Origin: Flavobacterium humi
GTDB taxonomy: Bacteria > Bacteroidota > Bacteroidia > Flavobacteriales > Flavobacteriaceae
Length of the DNA stretch: 64,000 bases
Direction of reading: 5' to 3'
Assembly (NCBI RefSeq): GCF_004745595.1
Contig: NZ_SRLH01000005.1
Location: forward strand, 310,001 to 374,000
This document shows positions 15,453 through 24,260 of this stretch, in pieces. Under the pieces are notes generated by a model. The model was not told the origin of the DNA. It searched no databases and saw nothing but the letters and a program-made list of their open reading frames with translations. How positions within the stretch are numbered: position 1 is the stretch's first letter; each line of letters starts with the position of its first letter. The translations under genes were made by a program, and so were the position numbers.

Positions 15453-16703
15453 TTAATTGGTGATGTTTTCCGAATTTGCTTCGCCTTTGCCGATGACCCT
15501 GTCGTACCGTTCTCCATTGGCACGATAATAGACTATGGCAGTATACTGATTTTCAGTTTGGTAAAAATTACCATCCACGGCCTCATTGTCAGCAACGGCA
15601 TTGTTTGTGCCCACGATGGTGTAATTGTAATTCGTGAATCCCTGTTTGATCAGGATGGCTTTTTCAAAGATGCCTTTATCGGTATTATAGTCCATTTTAT
15701 TCTCCGGCCCCAAAACATAATTGTTGAACATCCCGGTTACATACACAGATTTTGCGGCTTGGGTTTCTGCTGAAAAAAGCGAGAAATACACCCAGGTATA
15801 ATCGGCTTCGACCTCATTGTTCTGGGCCGTCAGGTTACGGGTCTGGAAATTTCCGTTGATATCCGGGAAATATGTATATCCGTTATTTTTGCGGGCCATG
15901 TCGGTATACAAATGTGTGTTGTACAATCCGCTGTTCGAATCCACCCGCGAAATGGTATTGGTCGAGGCCCTGATTTCTTTGTTGTCAAAATACAGGTATT
16001 CGTTTCCGGCATAAAACTGGGTTTCCTTGTCATATTTGAATATCAGGTCATTCCCAATGGTGTATTGCGGTTTTACATTGACAATGGCATTGTTCCATTT
16101 GCCGTTTTGGAAAAGGATGACCTTTACGTTTTGGGCCGGGTTCTGGAATAAGATGCTTTTGGATTTTATGGTAAATTCCAGGTTTTGCTTGTAACCCATA
16201 TCAGCGACTTTCCGGGCTCTTTTTATTTGCATCGGCACTTCGCTCAATTCTTCAAACATGATAAATTTTTTGGAGAATACCAATTCCTTATTCCCGTTGA
16301 AAATCGAAAGCAGGTAATTCCCGCTTTTGGTAAGGCGTGTAAAATTATTGGGGATCTTGAGCCTGTAATGGGAATAAATCTGGAGTGTGTTGAATGAATT
16401 TTCGTAATCCTGGATCCTTTGGTTGTCAATGCCATCCAGGTATTCGCCTTTGGCTAATTCAGACGGCGTCCAATTGTAATTAAAATGAGTGATGGTATAA
16501 TAGTAATCTTCCTCGTTCCCATATAAATCATCAAAACTAAACTGGAATTGCTCTCCCAACCTAAAAACCGGAATGGTGTTATTGGCATTTTGGGTAAATG
16601 TTATGGTCTTAATGTTAAAAGGTGCTGCTGTTTCGATATCCTGGCCAAAACCCGGGCAGGAAACTATAATCGCCGAAAAAAAGAGAATAAGCCTTTGTAG
16701 CAT
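15453..16703 (-). CDS. type IX secretion system plug protein (DUF5103)
   Basis: 416-residue exported protein with a signal peptide (MLQRLILFFSAIIVSCPGFGQ). The mature sequence is beta-rich; conserved-looking blocks are FRLGEQFQFSFDDL, YYYTITHFNYNW and FSLFSAETQ. It matches the DUF5103 family, whose F. johnsoniae member (Fjoh_1759) plugs the SprA translocon in the outer membrane; the assignment is by family recall. It agrees with gldB and gldC elsewhere in the window. The gene is probably cotranscribed with apaG. Confidence 0.85.
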   Translation of the reverse strand: MLQRLILFFSAIIVSCPGFGQDIETAAPFNIKTITFTQNANNTIPVFRLGEQFQFSFDDLYGNEEDYYYTITHFNYNWTPSELAKGEYLDGIDNQRIQDYENSFNTLQIYSHYRLKIPNNFTRLTKSGNYLLSIFNGNKELVFSKKFIMFEELSEVPMQIKRARKVADMGYKQNLEFTIKSKSILFQNPAQNVKVILFQNGKWNNAIVNVKPQYTIGNDLIFKYDKETQFYAGNEYLYFDNKEIRASTNTISRVDSNSGLYNTHLYTDMARKNNGYTYFPDINGNFQTRNLTAQNNEVEADYTWVYFSLFSAETQAAKSVYVTGMFNNYVLGPENKMDYNTDKGIFEKAILIKQGFTNYNYTIVGTNNAVADNEAVDGNFYQTENQYTAIVYYRANGERYDRVIGKGEANSENITN

Positions 16704-16851
16704 AGCTGTAAAAAAATTGAATTGTAAATGTATTCATTTCGAATAGAATATGAATCATTTTTTAATACAATCCTTCACTTGCCGGCCAGCTTCAGGGAAA
16801 TTTTTGTTCCAAAAAGAAGAAACCTGAACTTTCTGGAGCTTTTTTAAAGGT

Positions 16852-17670
16852 TTATACCAAAGGCCCAACGGAGAAAAAATCAATTTTTGAGGTCCTGAAA
16901 TTCCGTATTTTGCCCGCTACGGCATTCCCGTTGCTGGAACCCGAACTGTTTGTATTCCCTTCTATGGTTTCGATCGTGTCTTCATGCACGTTAATGACAA
17001 TCCCGGTGTGTTTCCAGTCTAAAGAAGATTTCTGAAGTAAAAAAATATCACCGGTTTTAATCAGCGAAGGGTTATTCCTGGCTGTCTGGTAACGGGTGAG
17101 CAAGTTTTTTTCAATCCCTTTTATCCCGATGGTGTCGCAGCTGTAGGTGAGTGGCATCAGGGTTTTAAAGTTTTTGCCCTGAAGGGAAGCAGCCTGGTCG
17201 ATAATGGTTTGTACGAATCCCATACACCAAAGCCAATCGGTTCCTTCTTTTCCGTCCATATAACTCCGCACCCACGGGCCTGAATTTCCCTGTTGGCGGA
17301 TGACCAGTTCGAAAGGATTGTTTTGGAGGTGGTTTTTGGCAGTATTGACAATCAACTCCCTAAGGTTGCCGCCCTGCACCGGATTTTCAAAAGCCTTTTG
17401 GATAGGCAAAGCCATAATGCCGAACAGGTTTTGGTCTACAATACCGGTTTGCGGTATGTTTTGTGCCTTTTGGAAGTTTTGGACAGCCTTTTGGGTTGCC
17501 GGGCCAAAATCACCATCTATTGCCGTTGCTGTTCCGGAGCCAGGATGCACCAGGGAAAATAAATTCAGTAATGATTGGATTTTCTCTGTTTCCTTTTTGG
17601 AGTTGTTCGCCCCGTTTTTCTCATGAGTGTTCTTGATAACTAACTCTTTCTGGTAGGAAGTCTTTTGCAT
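16852..17670 (-). CDS. peptidoglycan-binding plus CHAP-like amidase/peptidase without signal peptide
   Basis: 272 residues. Residues about 28-90 form a PG_binding_1 domain (IDGDFGPATQKAVQNFQ is diagnostic). Residues about 115-272 look like a CHAP/NlpC-type cysteine hydrolase: WLWCMGFVQTII with the candidate nucleophile Cys, DWKHTGIVINV with the His, and TIEGNTNSSG with the following polar residue. The N-terminus (MQKTSYQKELVIKN) is charged and has no signal peptide. A cytosolic wall hydrolase must leave the cell another way, as do endolysins and T6SS or contractile-system effectors. No immunity, phage or secretion genes are adjacent. The gene stands alone between map-methyltransferase and the plug gene. 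Confidence 0.75.
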   Translation of the reverse strand: MQKTSYQKELVIKNTHEKNGANNSKKETEKIQSLLNLFSLVHPGSGTATAIDGDFGPATQKAVQNFQKAQNIPQTGIVDQNLFGIMALPIQKAFENPVQGGNLRELIVNTAKNHLQNNPFELVIRQQGNSGPWVRSYMDGKEGTDWLWCMGFVQTIIDQAASLQGKNFKTLMPLTYSCDTIGIKGIEKNLLTRYQTARNNPSLIKTGDIFLLQKSSLDWKHTGIVINVHEDTIETIEGNTNSSGSSNGNAVAGKIRNFRTSKIDFFSVGPLV

Positions 17671-17889
17671 AGCCTTACATTTTAAGTGAATACCAGTATC
17701 AGAAAACGGAAATTATATTGAACGAATTTAATTTTCTGATAATTAATGATTTACTGTAAAATTAAAACTATTTGGTTGGCGTAAACAGAGGATTTGTCCC
17801 CATTTGAAAAGGGGAAAAACACCGTAATTCCATCAAAGAAAGAAACGATAAACGGTAAGCCTTCCGGCAGATAAAAAAGTGGCTGCGCC

Positions 17890-18654
17890 TTATTTATAAC
17901 AAACCGGGATGATCTCTCCTTTTGCAAGGCAATATTTTTCGACTAATTCCGGGGAGATTTTTTGGGTGTAATCTTCTTCGGTTACGGTAAATCCGATACT
18001 TCTCAATTTGTCAAAATAATCCCGCCCATACACACGGACATGGTCATATTGCCCGAAGATTTTGGCTCTTTCCTTCGGATCTGTAATCGTATCATCGGAA
18101 AAAGTCACCGCACGCGAAAGATCCTGCGGAATCTGGAAAATCCCCATACCGCCGGGTTTTAAAACACGGTATAATTCCTGCATGGCCTTGGTATCGTCCG
18201 GGATATGCTCCAAAACATGGTTGCATAAAATCAGGTCATAGGAATTGTCTTCAAATGGCAGGTTGCAGATATCGGCTTTTACATCGGCTAACGGCGAAAA
18301 AAGATCTGTAGTGGTATACTCGAGGTTTTCCTGGTTTCGGAATATTTTATAAAAGGCCTGTTCCGGAGCAAAATGCAATACTTTTTTAGGAGCCGAAAAA
18401 AAATCGGTTTCATTTTTCAGGTACAGCCAAAGCAATCGGTGCCTTTCCAACGATAAAGTGCTCGGGGAAAGGACATTGTTACGCTGGGTTCCGTAACCGT
18501 ACGGCAAAAAAGTCCTGAAACTCCTGCCGTCGATTGGGTCTGTAAATGTATTTCCTTTTAGGAGGAAAGCCAAGACAGGCCTTGCTATATAACTCAAACG
18601 GATCAATAGCGGCCTTGGAATGGTATTGAGTATGAATTTGAAAATTTTCTTCAT
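17890..18654 (-). CDS. class I SAM-dependent methyltransferase
   Basis: 254 residues with a Methyltransf_11-type core: KVLHFAPEQAFY in the motif I position (the usual glycine-rich loop is altered), NLPFEDNSYDLILCNHVLEHIPDD as motifs II/III in two parts, and YRVLKPGGMGIFQIP as post-III. The N-terminal 50 residues are basic and hydrophobic. Its ATG overlaps the map stop as TAATG, indicating translational coupling. Substrate unknown. Confidence 0.85.
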   Translation of the reverse strand: MKKIFKFILNTIPRPLLIRLSYIARPVLAFLLKGNTFTDPIDGRSFRTFLPYGYGTQRNNVLSPSTLSLERHRLLWLYLKNETDFFSAPKKVLHFAPEQAFYKIFRNQENLEYTTTDLFSPLADVKADICNLPFEDNSYDLILCNHVLEHIPDDTKAMQELYRVLKPGGMGIFQIPQDLSRAVTFSDDTITDPKERAKIFGQYDHVRVYGRDYFDKLRSIGFTVTEEDYTQKISPELVEKYCLAKGEIIPVCYK

Positions 18655-19472
18655 TAGATGACAAAAGGGACTTTTCTAAATTCGTCTTCTTCATTGGTAA
18701 CGATTCCCAGTGCTTTGTTTACGTAAGCAAAAGTAGAAAGCAATTCCGGTTTTCCGTCTACGATGGCAATATCATGCTCGAAATGCGCCGAAGGTTTCCC
18801 GTCTGCGGTAAGGATGGTCCAGCCGTCTTTCAGCTGTTTGATGTTTTTGGTCCCCATGTTGATCATCGGTTCCAGGGCAACCACCATTCCTTCGATCAGT
18901 AATTTGCCGCGCCCGCGTTTTCCGTAATTCGGCATTTCAGGCTCTTCGTGCATTTTCTGCCCTAAGCCATGGCCTACCAATTCGCGGACAACGCCATACC
19001 CATGGTCTTCGCAATATTTCTGGATGGCATTCCCGACATCTTCAACACGGTTGCCCACACGCAATTCGCGGATACCCACGTATAAAGATTCTTTGGTAAC
19101 CTGAAGGAGTTTCTTGGTTTCGGGAGCGACTTCGCCAATTTCAAAAGTATAGGCATGGTCACCGTAAAAGCCGTTTTTCAAGGCACCGCAATCCACGGAA
19201 ATAATATCCCCGCTTTCTAATGGTTTGTCAGTCGGGATTCCGTGTACCACTTGGGCGTTCGGGCTCATGCACAAGGAGTTGGGGAAACCGTACATGCCCA
19301 AAAAAGCAGGCGTGGCACCATGGTCCCTGATAAAGGTTTCGGCTAATTTGTCTAAATATAAAGTACTTACTCCAGGCTTGATTTCACTTGCAATCATCCC
19401 TAAAGTTTTGGAAACGATTAAAGCACTTTCGCGCATTAATTCAATTTCTTCACGTGTTTTTACGATAATCAT
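18654..19472 (-). CDS. map: methionine aminopeptidase, type I
   Basis: 272-residue metalloprotease that removes N-terminal Met from nascent proteins. Ligands are visible in SVDCGALKNGFYGDHAYTF (two Asp, split by description), ELVGHGLGQKMHEEP (His) and VALEPMINMG (Glu), plus the last Glu in HFEHDIAIVDG. There is no N-terminal extension, so it is the type Ia form. It overlaps the methyltransferase start by one base pair set (TAATG). Confidence 0.96.
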   Translation of the reverse strand: MIIVKTREEIELMRESALIVSKTLGMIASEIKPGVSTLYLDKLAETFIRDHGATPAFLGMYGFPNSLCMSPNAQVVHGIPTDKPLESGDIISVDCGALKNGFYGDHAYTFEIGEVAPETKKLLQVTKESLYVGIRELRVGNRVEDVGNAIQKYCEDHGYGVVRELVGHGLGQKMHEEPEMPNYGKRGRGKLLIEGMVVALEPMINMGTKNIKQLKDGWTILTADGKPSAHFEHDIAIVDGKPELLSTFAYVNKALGIVTNEEDEFRKVPFVI

Positions 19473-19513
19473 TTTTTCGAAAATTGGAATGCAAAGGTAG
19501 CAATTTTATTTTT

Positions 19514-20053
19514 TTAATCTTCGTAGGTATGTTTGTAGGGTTGTCCGGACATAATTTTCAGCATGTCATTTTCCAGGCTGGTTACCGGGCTTTCCACAAT
19601 ACGCTGGATTTCTTTTCCGTTTTTATAGAAAATAAACGTCGGGACATTGGTGATATTTTTGTCCTTTTCCAAATGGTCCGGCGTTGTTTTGGTCCTGTCG
19701 GTAATGATTAACGTGACATTCTTCTCATCGAAATTCAATTGTTCCAGGATTTTATAAAAAGCAGGCACCTGATGCTGGCTGTCCTCGCACCATGTTCCCA
19801 TAAAAATAGTAATGGTGATGCCTTCGGTATGTTTTTTCAGGTCTTCTACGGTTTTGGAATTGGGCGCATAACTGTCATGGTTTGGGGCATACCAATCGGA
19901 AAAAGGAGATTGTTTTATTTCCTCCTTTACGCTTTTGCCGACTAACATCGGGGTGTTTGTTTTGGGGTCTGTGGTATGGGTTGCCATATTTTGTTGTGCC
20001 TCTGCATTGATGATTATGAAAACCAAAGCAAAGAATGTGATTGTTTTTTTCAT
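19514..20053 (-). CDS. exported thioredoxin-like protein with single active-site cysteine
   Basis: 179 residues with a signal peptide (MKKTITFFALVFIIINAEAQ) and a thioredoxin fold. The active-site segment reads FMGTWCEDSQHQVP, so the second CxxC cysteine is Ser; the cis-Pro motif NVPTFIFY is intact. The monothiol site argues against a classical dithiol reductase and for a chaperone-like or glutathionylation-type role. Five base pairs separate it from gpmI, so they are probably one operon. Confidence 0.85.
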   Translation of the reverse strand: MKKTITFFALVFIIINAEAQQNMATHTTDPKTNTPMLVGKSVKEEIKQSPFSDWYAPNHDSYAPNSKTVEDLKKHTEGITITIFMGTWCEDSQHQVPAFYKILEQLNFDEKNVTLIITDRTKTTPDHLEKDKNITNVPTFIFYKNGKEIQRIVESPVTSLENDMLKIMSGQPYKHTYED

Positions 20054-20058
20054 CGTTT

Positions 20059-21576
20059 TTATACTAAAGAATGCCTGGTCATGGCTTCCGGTTTTTCTAT
20101 TCCCATCAGTTTTAGGATTGTCGGGGCAATATCTCCCAACACGCCATCTGTGATGTTTTGCAATTCCTTGTCCACCAAAATAATCGGTACCGGGTTTGTG
20201 GTGTGGGCCGTATTGGGGCTTCCGTCCGGATTGATCATGGTTTCGCAGTTTCCGTGGTCTGCAATTACTATCGTGGTATAATCATTTTCCAGGGCCGTTT
20301 CGATCACTTCTTTAACACAGGCGTCAACGGCTTCACAGGCTTTAATGGCCGCAGACATCACACCGGTATGGCCCACCATATCGCCATTGGCAAAATTTAA
20401 ACACACGAAATCGACTTCGCCTTTTTGCAGTTCCGGGACTAAAGCGTCTTTGAGTTCATAAGCACTCATTTCGGGTTTTAAATCATAGGTGGCTACTTTT
20501 GGCGAGTTCCTCAAGATCCGGGCTTCGCCTTCAAAAGGTTCTTCCCTTCCGCCTGAAAAGAAAAAGGTAACATGCGGGTATTTTTCGGTTTCGGCAATAC
20601 GGATTTGTTTTTTGTGGTGTTTTTCCAAAACTTCTCCCAGTGTTTCGGTTAGGTTGTCCTTGTCAAAAATGCGGTAAATGTTCTGGAAAGTATCGTCATA
20701 ATTGGTCATTGTGACATAATACAGGTTCATTTTGTGCATGTTGAAGTCCATGTGGTCTTTTTGCGAAAGGACTTCGGTAAGCTGACGGCCTCTGTCTGTA
20801 CGGAAATTGAAGAAAATAACCACATCACCTTCTTTAATAGTGGCAATAGGTTCGTCTTTTTCATTGGTCATTACAATAGGAGGAAGGAACTCATCGGTGG
20901 TATTGTTGGCGTAATTTTCCTCAATGCTCTTAACGGCGTCTTTAGAATGTACTCCCGTTCCTAAAACCACCAGGTCATATGCCTGCTTGACGCGTTCCCA
21001 TCTTTTGTCCCGGTCCATCGCATAATAACGCCCGATAATTGAAGCCAGTTTGACAGAAGTCCCTTTGATATGGTTGAGGATATCGGCAATAAAACCAACT
21101 CCTGATTTTGGATCTACATCACGGCCGTCAGTAAAGGCATGTATGAATACTTTCTCAAGCCCGGTATCATATGCTACATCTACAAGTCCTTTGAGATGGT
21201 TGATGTGGGAATGCACACCGCCATCGGAAACCAATCCGAGGAAATGCACGGATTTATCATATTCTTTGGCATAATGAAAGGCATCAATAATGGCTTTTTC
21301 TTTATTGAAAGCCTTATTTTCCACAGCCAGGTTGATTTTTGCCAGGTCTTGGTAGACAATCCTTCCGGCGCCGAGATTCATATGGCCAACTTCGGAATTT
21401 CCCATCTGCCCTTCGGGAAGGCCTACATTCAAGCCGTCGGTCCTTAATTGTGCATTCGGGTATTTAGTATATAAACTGTCTATAAAAGGTGTATGGGCGT
21501 TGTCTATGGCGGAAACTTTCGGGTCAGGAGATTTGCCCCAACCATCCAAAATCATTAAAATTACTTTTTTTTTCAT
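20059..21576 (-). CDS. gpmI: 2,3-bisphosphoglycerate-independent phosphoglycerate mutase
   Basis: 505-residue di-manganese enzyme of the alkaline phosphatase superfamily, glycolysis step 3-PG to 2-PG. Visible: MILDGWGKSPD at the N-terminus with metal Asp, GQMGNSEVGHMNLGAGR with the phospho-acceptor Ser, FTDGRDVDPKSG, and C-terminal NFANGDMVGHTG and IADHGNCE metal motifs. Its ATG overlaps the end of the DUF5916 gene by 4 nt (ATGA). Confidence 0.96.
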   Translation of the reverse strand: MKKKVILMILDGWGKSPDPKVSAIDNAHTPFIDSLYTKYPNAQLRTDGLNVGLPEGQMGNSEVGHMNLGAGRIVYQDLAKINLAVENKAFNKEKAIIDAFHYAKEYDKSVHFLGLVSDGGVHSHINHLKGLVDVAYDTGLEKVFIHAFTDGRDVDPKSGVGFIADILNHIKGTSVKLASIIGRYYAMDRDKRWERVKQAYDLVVLGTGVHSKDAVKSIEENYANNTTDEFLPPIVMTNEKDEPIATIKEGDVVIFFNFRTDRGRQLTEVLSQKDHMDFNMHKMNLYYVTMTNYDDTFQNIYRIFDKDNLTETLGEVLEKHHKKQIRIAETEKYPHVTFFFSGGREEPFEGEARILRNSPKVATYDLKPEMSAYELKDALVPELQKGEVDFVCLNFANGDMVGHTGVMSAAIKACEAVDACVKEVIETALENDYTTIVIADHGNCETMINPDGSPNTAHTTNPVPIILVDKELQNITDGVLGDIAPTILKLMGIEKPEAMTRHSLV

Positions 21577-24086
21577 GCTTTAAACCAATTTTTGGTGCTG
21601 TTGTAATCAATACAATACCGGAAACTCACCGATAGGGTATTGTTTAGATTGTTTGCAATTGTGTGGTCTAAATTATCAATAAATTTTTTATTAATGATGT
21701 TTTCGTAATGAATTGCGTTATTTCGGTATAAAACGGACAGCTGGCTTCCCGGGGCAACCCACCATGAATACGATAAGTCCAGGTTCCAGGTTTTGAAATT
21801 CGAATTCTTGTTTTTGCTGTAGTTATCGTCAGGTTCGAAGTAACCATTGCTGGTCAAAACCAGGAAATTCAGGTTTTCGGCGTAAGACCAATAATACCTT
21901 GCTTTTACATTTACGGTCATTTTTGGCGAAATGGAATATTTCCCGGTAAAAGAAGTTGTAATCGTGTTCCTGTTCCTGTTGGCAAAAATAACATCTCCTT
22001 GTATATTGTCATTCGGATCGGCATCGACATAGTCAACCCTTCCCTTATCATCGTTCCTACGGTCTACTTCAAAACCTAAAATCCCTAAAGCCTTATTGCT
22101 GAAACGGTATCTCGGGTTGAAATAAAAACCAACGGTATTGCGCTTGTCCTGATCCATGATGTGGTACCAGATTCCGGTATCCAAGGCTAATTTCCGGTTG
22201 TAATTGCTTGAAATATCGATCCAGCTCTTAAAGGCCCTCGGATTGTAAACGAATCTTCCGCTGGCTATAGGCTGGTAAAAATCATACGTTACAAAAGGCT
22301 CCAATTGAATTCCTATACCAACAAAATCATTCTTTTTGCCCGTCATGTTTACATTTAAGTTAAAATAAGTTTCCTGTGCACGGCCGGTTGTATTGTTCAT
22401 TTCGGCGTACGAATTCAGGTTGATGTTAAAACTGTTGAACATTTTGTTAGGGTTGAGGATACGATAACTTACATTATTGTAGAGATGGTGGTAATTATTT
22501 ATGTAATTGATTCCCAGGTCATTAATATCGAATTCGTTGTTCACGTAGCTTCCGTTCGCATTGAAACGGAATTTTCCGCTGGTTTTCCCAAAATTAAGAT
22601 AGGCCCTGTACCCGTTGAGGTTTTCGTTTGTGCCCATTTGATTGATGTAGCTGTATTTGAAATCCCCAGATAAATTATAGGAATTCGCTTTGGTATTCAA
22701 ATCAAATAAAGCCCCTGTCACATTGGCGTCATTGAAATGCCCGTCGCGCATTACGTTTGTGTTGATTAAAGAAACAGAAGAATTTTTGCGGAAACGCTGG
22801 TCCAGGACAATGACATTATAATTGGCCAAAGGTTCCACAGTTTGTTTTCTATAATTATATTTAATCGTTGGCGGTAGAGAAGGGTCGGCATTTGGAATAG
22901 CGGTCTGCGTTTCGATAGTCACGTCGGTTTTTTCGGTTATGGCATTCAGTACCCCGATTCCCAGGCCTTTGGCTGTCCTTCCGGAGATTTTTAAAGCATT
23001 CAGTAAATTTACATTGGCAGGATAATCAAGGACTTTTTGCTCATCGGTGGTATTGGGATAGGTAGACGGAGCGCTTCCAATCCTTCGGGTATACAGCAAA
23101 TCTCCTTTGTTGAATAAATCAGTACCTTCGGTAAAAAAAGGCCTGTTTTCATTAAACTGCTGCTCGAACGGGCCTAAATTAAGAGTCACATTGTCAAAGG
23201 CGGTTTGCCCGAAATCCGGAACCAAAATCGCATCTAATGTAAAAGAATCATTGATCCCGTATTTGACGTCCAATCCGGCTTTGAATTTGGTTTCATTCCC
23301 GTTGTCATTCGTGTTTTCATAGATCGAAACATATGGCATCAGGAAAAGGCGCGTGGGCGGTTTGATGTTTTCAATCCCTTCCAGGACACCCGCCTGTTGG
23401 GTAAACGTCCCCATTTTCGTATTGATATAATTCCAGGTGTATTTTTGCCTGTCCCGTCTTATTTCCCTAAAAAGGTTCATGCCCCAGTTTTGTTTTTCCT
23501 TTTCCGAAAAACGCAAAGCGGCGTACGGTATTTTCATTTCGGCAATCCAGCCAAAATCAGTCATTGAAACATTGCTGTGCCAGATGCCGTCCCAGGAATA
23601 ATCTTCGCCGTCATCGGTGGCAAGGCAGTCCATTTGCGTACCGGCAGCACTTACAAAAAAACGGTAGTCCTGCTGGCCGTCGTTGTAACCGTTTATGAAA
23701 ATCCCAAAGAAATCACTGGTGCCGAAATTGTCACGTTCAGTAATTTCTTTCAAAATCTTTGTCGGGTCATCATACATTTTTGCACCTATATATATAGCCT
23801 CATTGTCGTAAAGGATCTTTACTTCGGTCCTTTTGTCGTACGGGAGCGGTTTTCCGTTGTCGGGCTGGTACATGATAAAATCCGATGCTGTTTCGGCATT
23901 GGCCCAAATAGCCTCATTCATGTTCCCGTCTACGGTGATTTTTTCTTTTGTAAATAAAGAGGTGAGCTTCTTTTTCCCAGCAATCCCGGATGTTGGGCCT
24001 GTAAGGGCATCGTTAGAAGTGTTGTTTTGGCTAAATAGGAGGGCGTGAGATAAAAAGGCAAAAAACAATGCGAAACGTAGAGCCAT
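21573..24086 (-). CDS. DUF5916 outer membrane protein with CBM9-like N-domain
   Basis: 837 residues with a signal peptide (ends near LFSQ). Residues about 45-220 are a carbohydrate-binding family 9-like domain (ITVDGNMNEAIWANAE and VKILYDNEAIYIGAKMYD). The rest is DUF5916, a long run of alternating aromatic/polar strands ending in SVSFRYCIDYNSTKNWF, as expected of an outer-membrane beta-barrel; LGPFEQQFNENRPFFTEG is a conserved block. Function unknown; sugar or glycan binding at the surface is likely. First gene of a presumed operon with gpmI and the thioredoxin-like gene. Confidence 0.88.
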   Translation of the reverse strand: MALRFALFFAFLSHALLFSQNNTSNDALTGPTSGIAGKKKLTSLFTKEKITVDGNMNEAIWANAETASDFIMYQPDNGKPLPYDKRTEVKILYDNEAIYIGAKMYDDPTKILKEITERDNFGTSDFFGIFINGYNDGQQDYRFFVSAAGTQMDCLATDDGEDYSWDGIWHSNVSMTDFGWIAEMKIPYAALRFSEKEKQNWGMNLFREIRRDRQKYTWNYINTKMGTFTQQAGVLEGIENIKPPTRLFLMPYVSIYENTNDNGNETKFKAGLDVKYGINDSFTLDAILVPDFGQTAFDNVTLNLGPFEQQFNENRPFFTEGTDLFNKGDLLYTRRIGSAPSTYPNTTDEQKVLDYPANVNLLNALKISGRTAKGLGIGVLNAITEKTDVTIETQTAIPNADPSLPPTIKYNYRKQTVEPLANYNVIVLDQRFRKNSSVSLINTNVMRDGHFNDANVTGALFDLNTKANSYNLSGDFKYSYINQMGTNENLNGYRAYLNFGKTSGKFRFNANGSYVNNEFDINDLGINYINNYHHLYNNVSYRILNPNKMFNSFNINLNSYAEMNNTTGRAQETYFNLNVNMTGKKNDFVGIGIQLEPFVTYDFYQPIASGRFVYNPRAFKSWIDISSNYNRKLALDTGIWYHIMDQDKRNTVGFYFNPRYRFSNKALGILGFEVDRRNDDKGRVDYVDADPNDNIQGDVIFANRNRNTITTSFTGKYSISPKMTVNVKARYYWSYAENLNFLVLTSNGYFEPDDNYSKNKNSNFKTWNLDLSYSWWVAPGSQLSVLYRNNAIHYENIINKKFIDNLDHTIANNLNNTLSVSFRYCIDYNSTKNWFKA

Positions 24087-24109
24087 AATGTTCGTTTTTT
24101 TGATTGGTT

Positions 24110-24117
24110 CAAAAATA
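24110..24117 (-). promoter_or_regulatory. -7 element of the DUF5916-gpmI operon
   Basis: Minus strand TATTTTTG, exact TAnnTTTG match, 23 bp before the ATG at 24086. No matching -33 TTG is seen. Confidence 0.45.
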
Positions 24118-24223
24118 AATATAATCTCTGCGAGTGCTTTTTATTTATGAATAGTTTAACTAATTGCGGGGATTAAAAAAAATCGACGAAATGTTAAATT
24201 TTACCGATTAAGTGTAAATAAAT

Positions 24224-24254
24224 TTGGATGGTATTATTTTTTATTTAATATTTG
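24224..24254 (+). promoter_or_regulatory. possible promoter of the plus-strand L,D-transpeptidase
   Basis: TTG at 24224-24226, 20-bp spacer, AATATTTG at 24247-24254 (one mismatch to TAnnTTTG). Confidence 0.4.
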
Positions 24255-24260
24255 CCCCCG

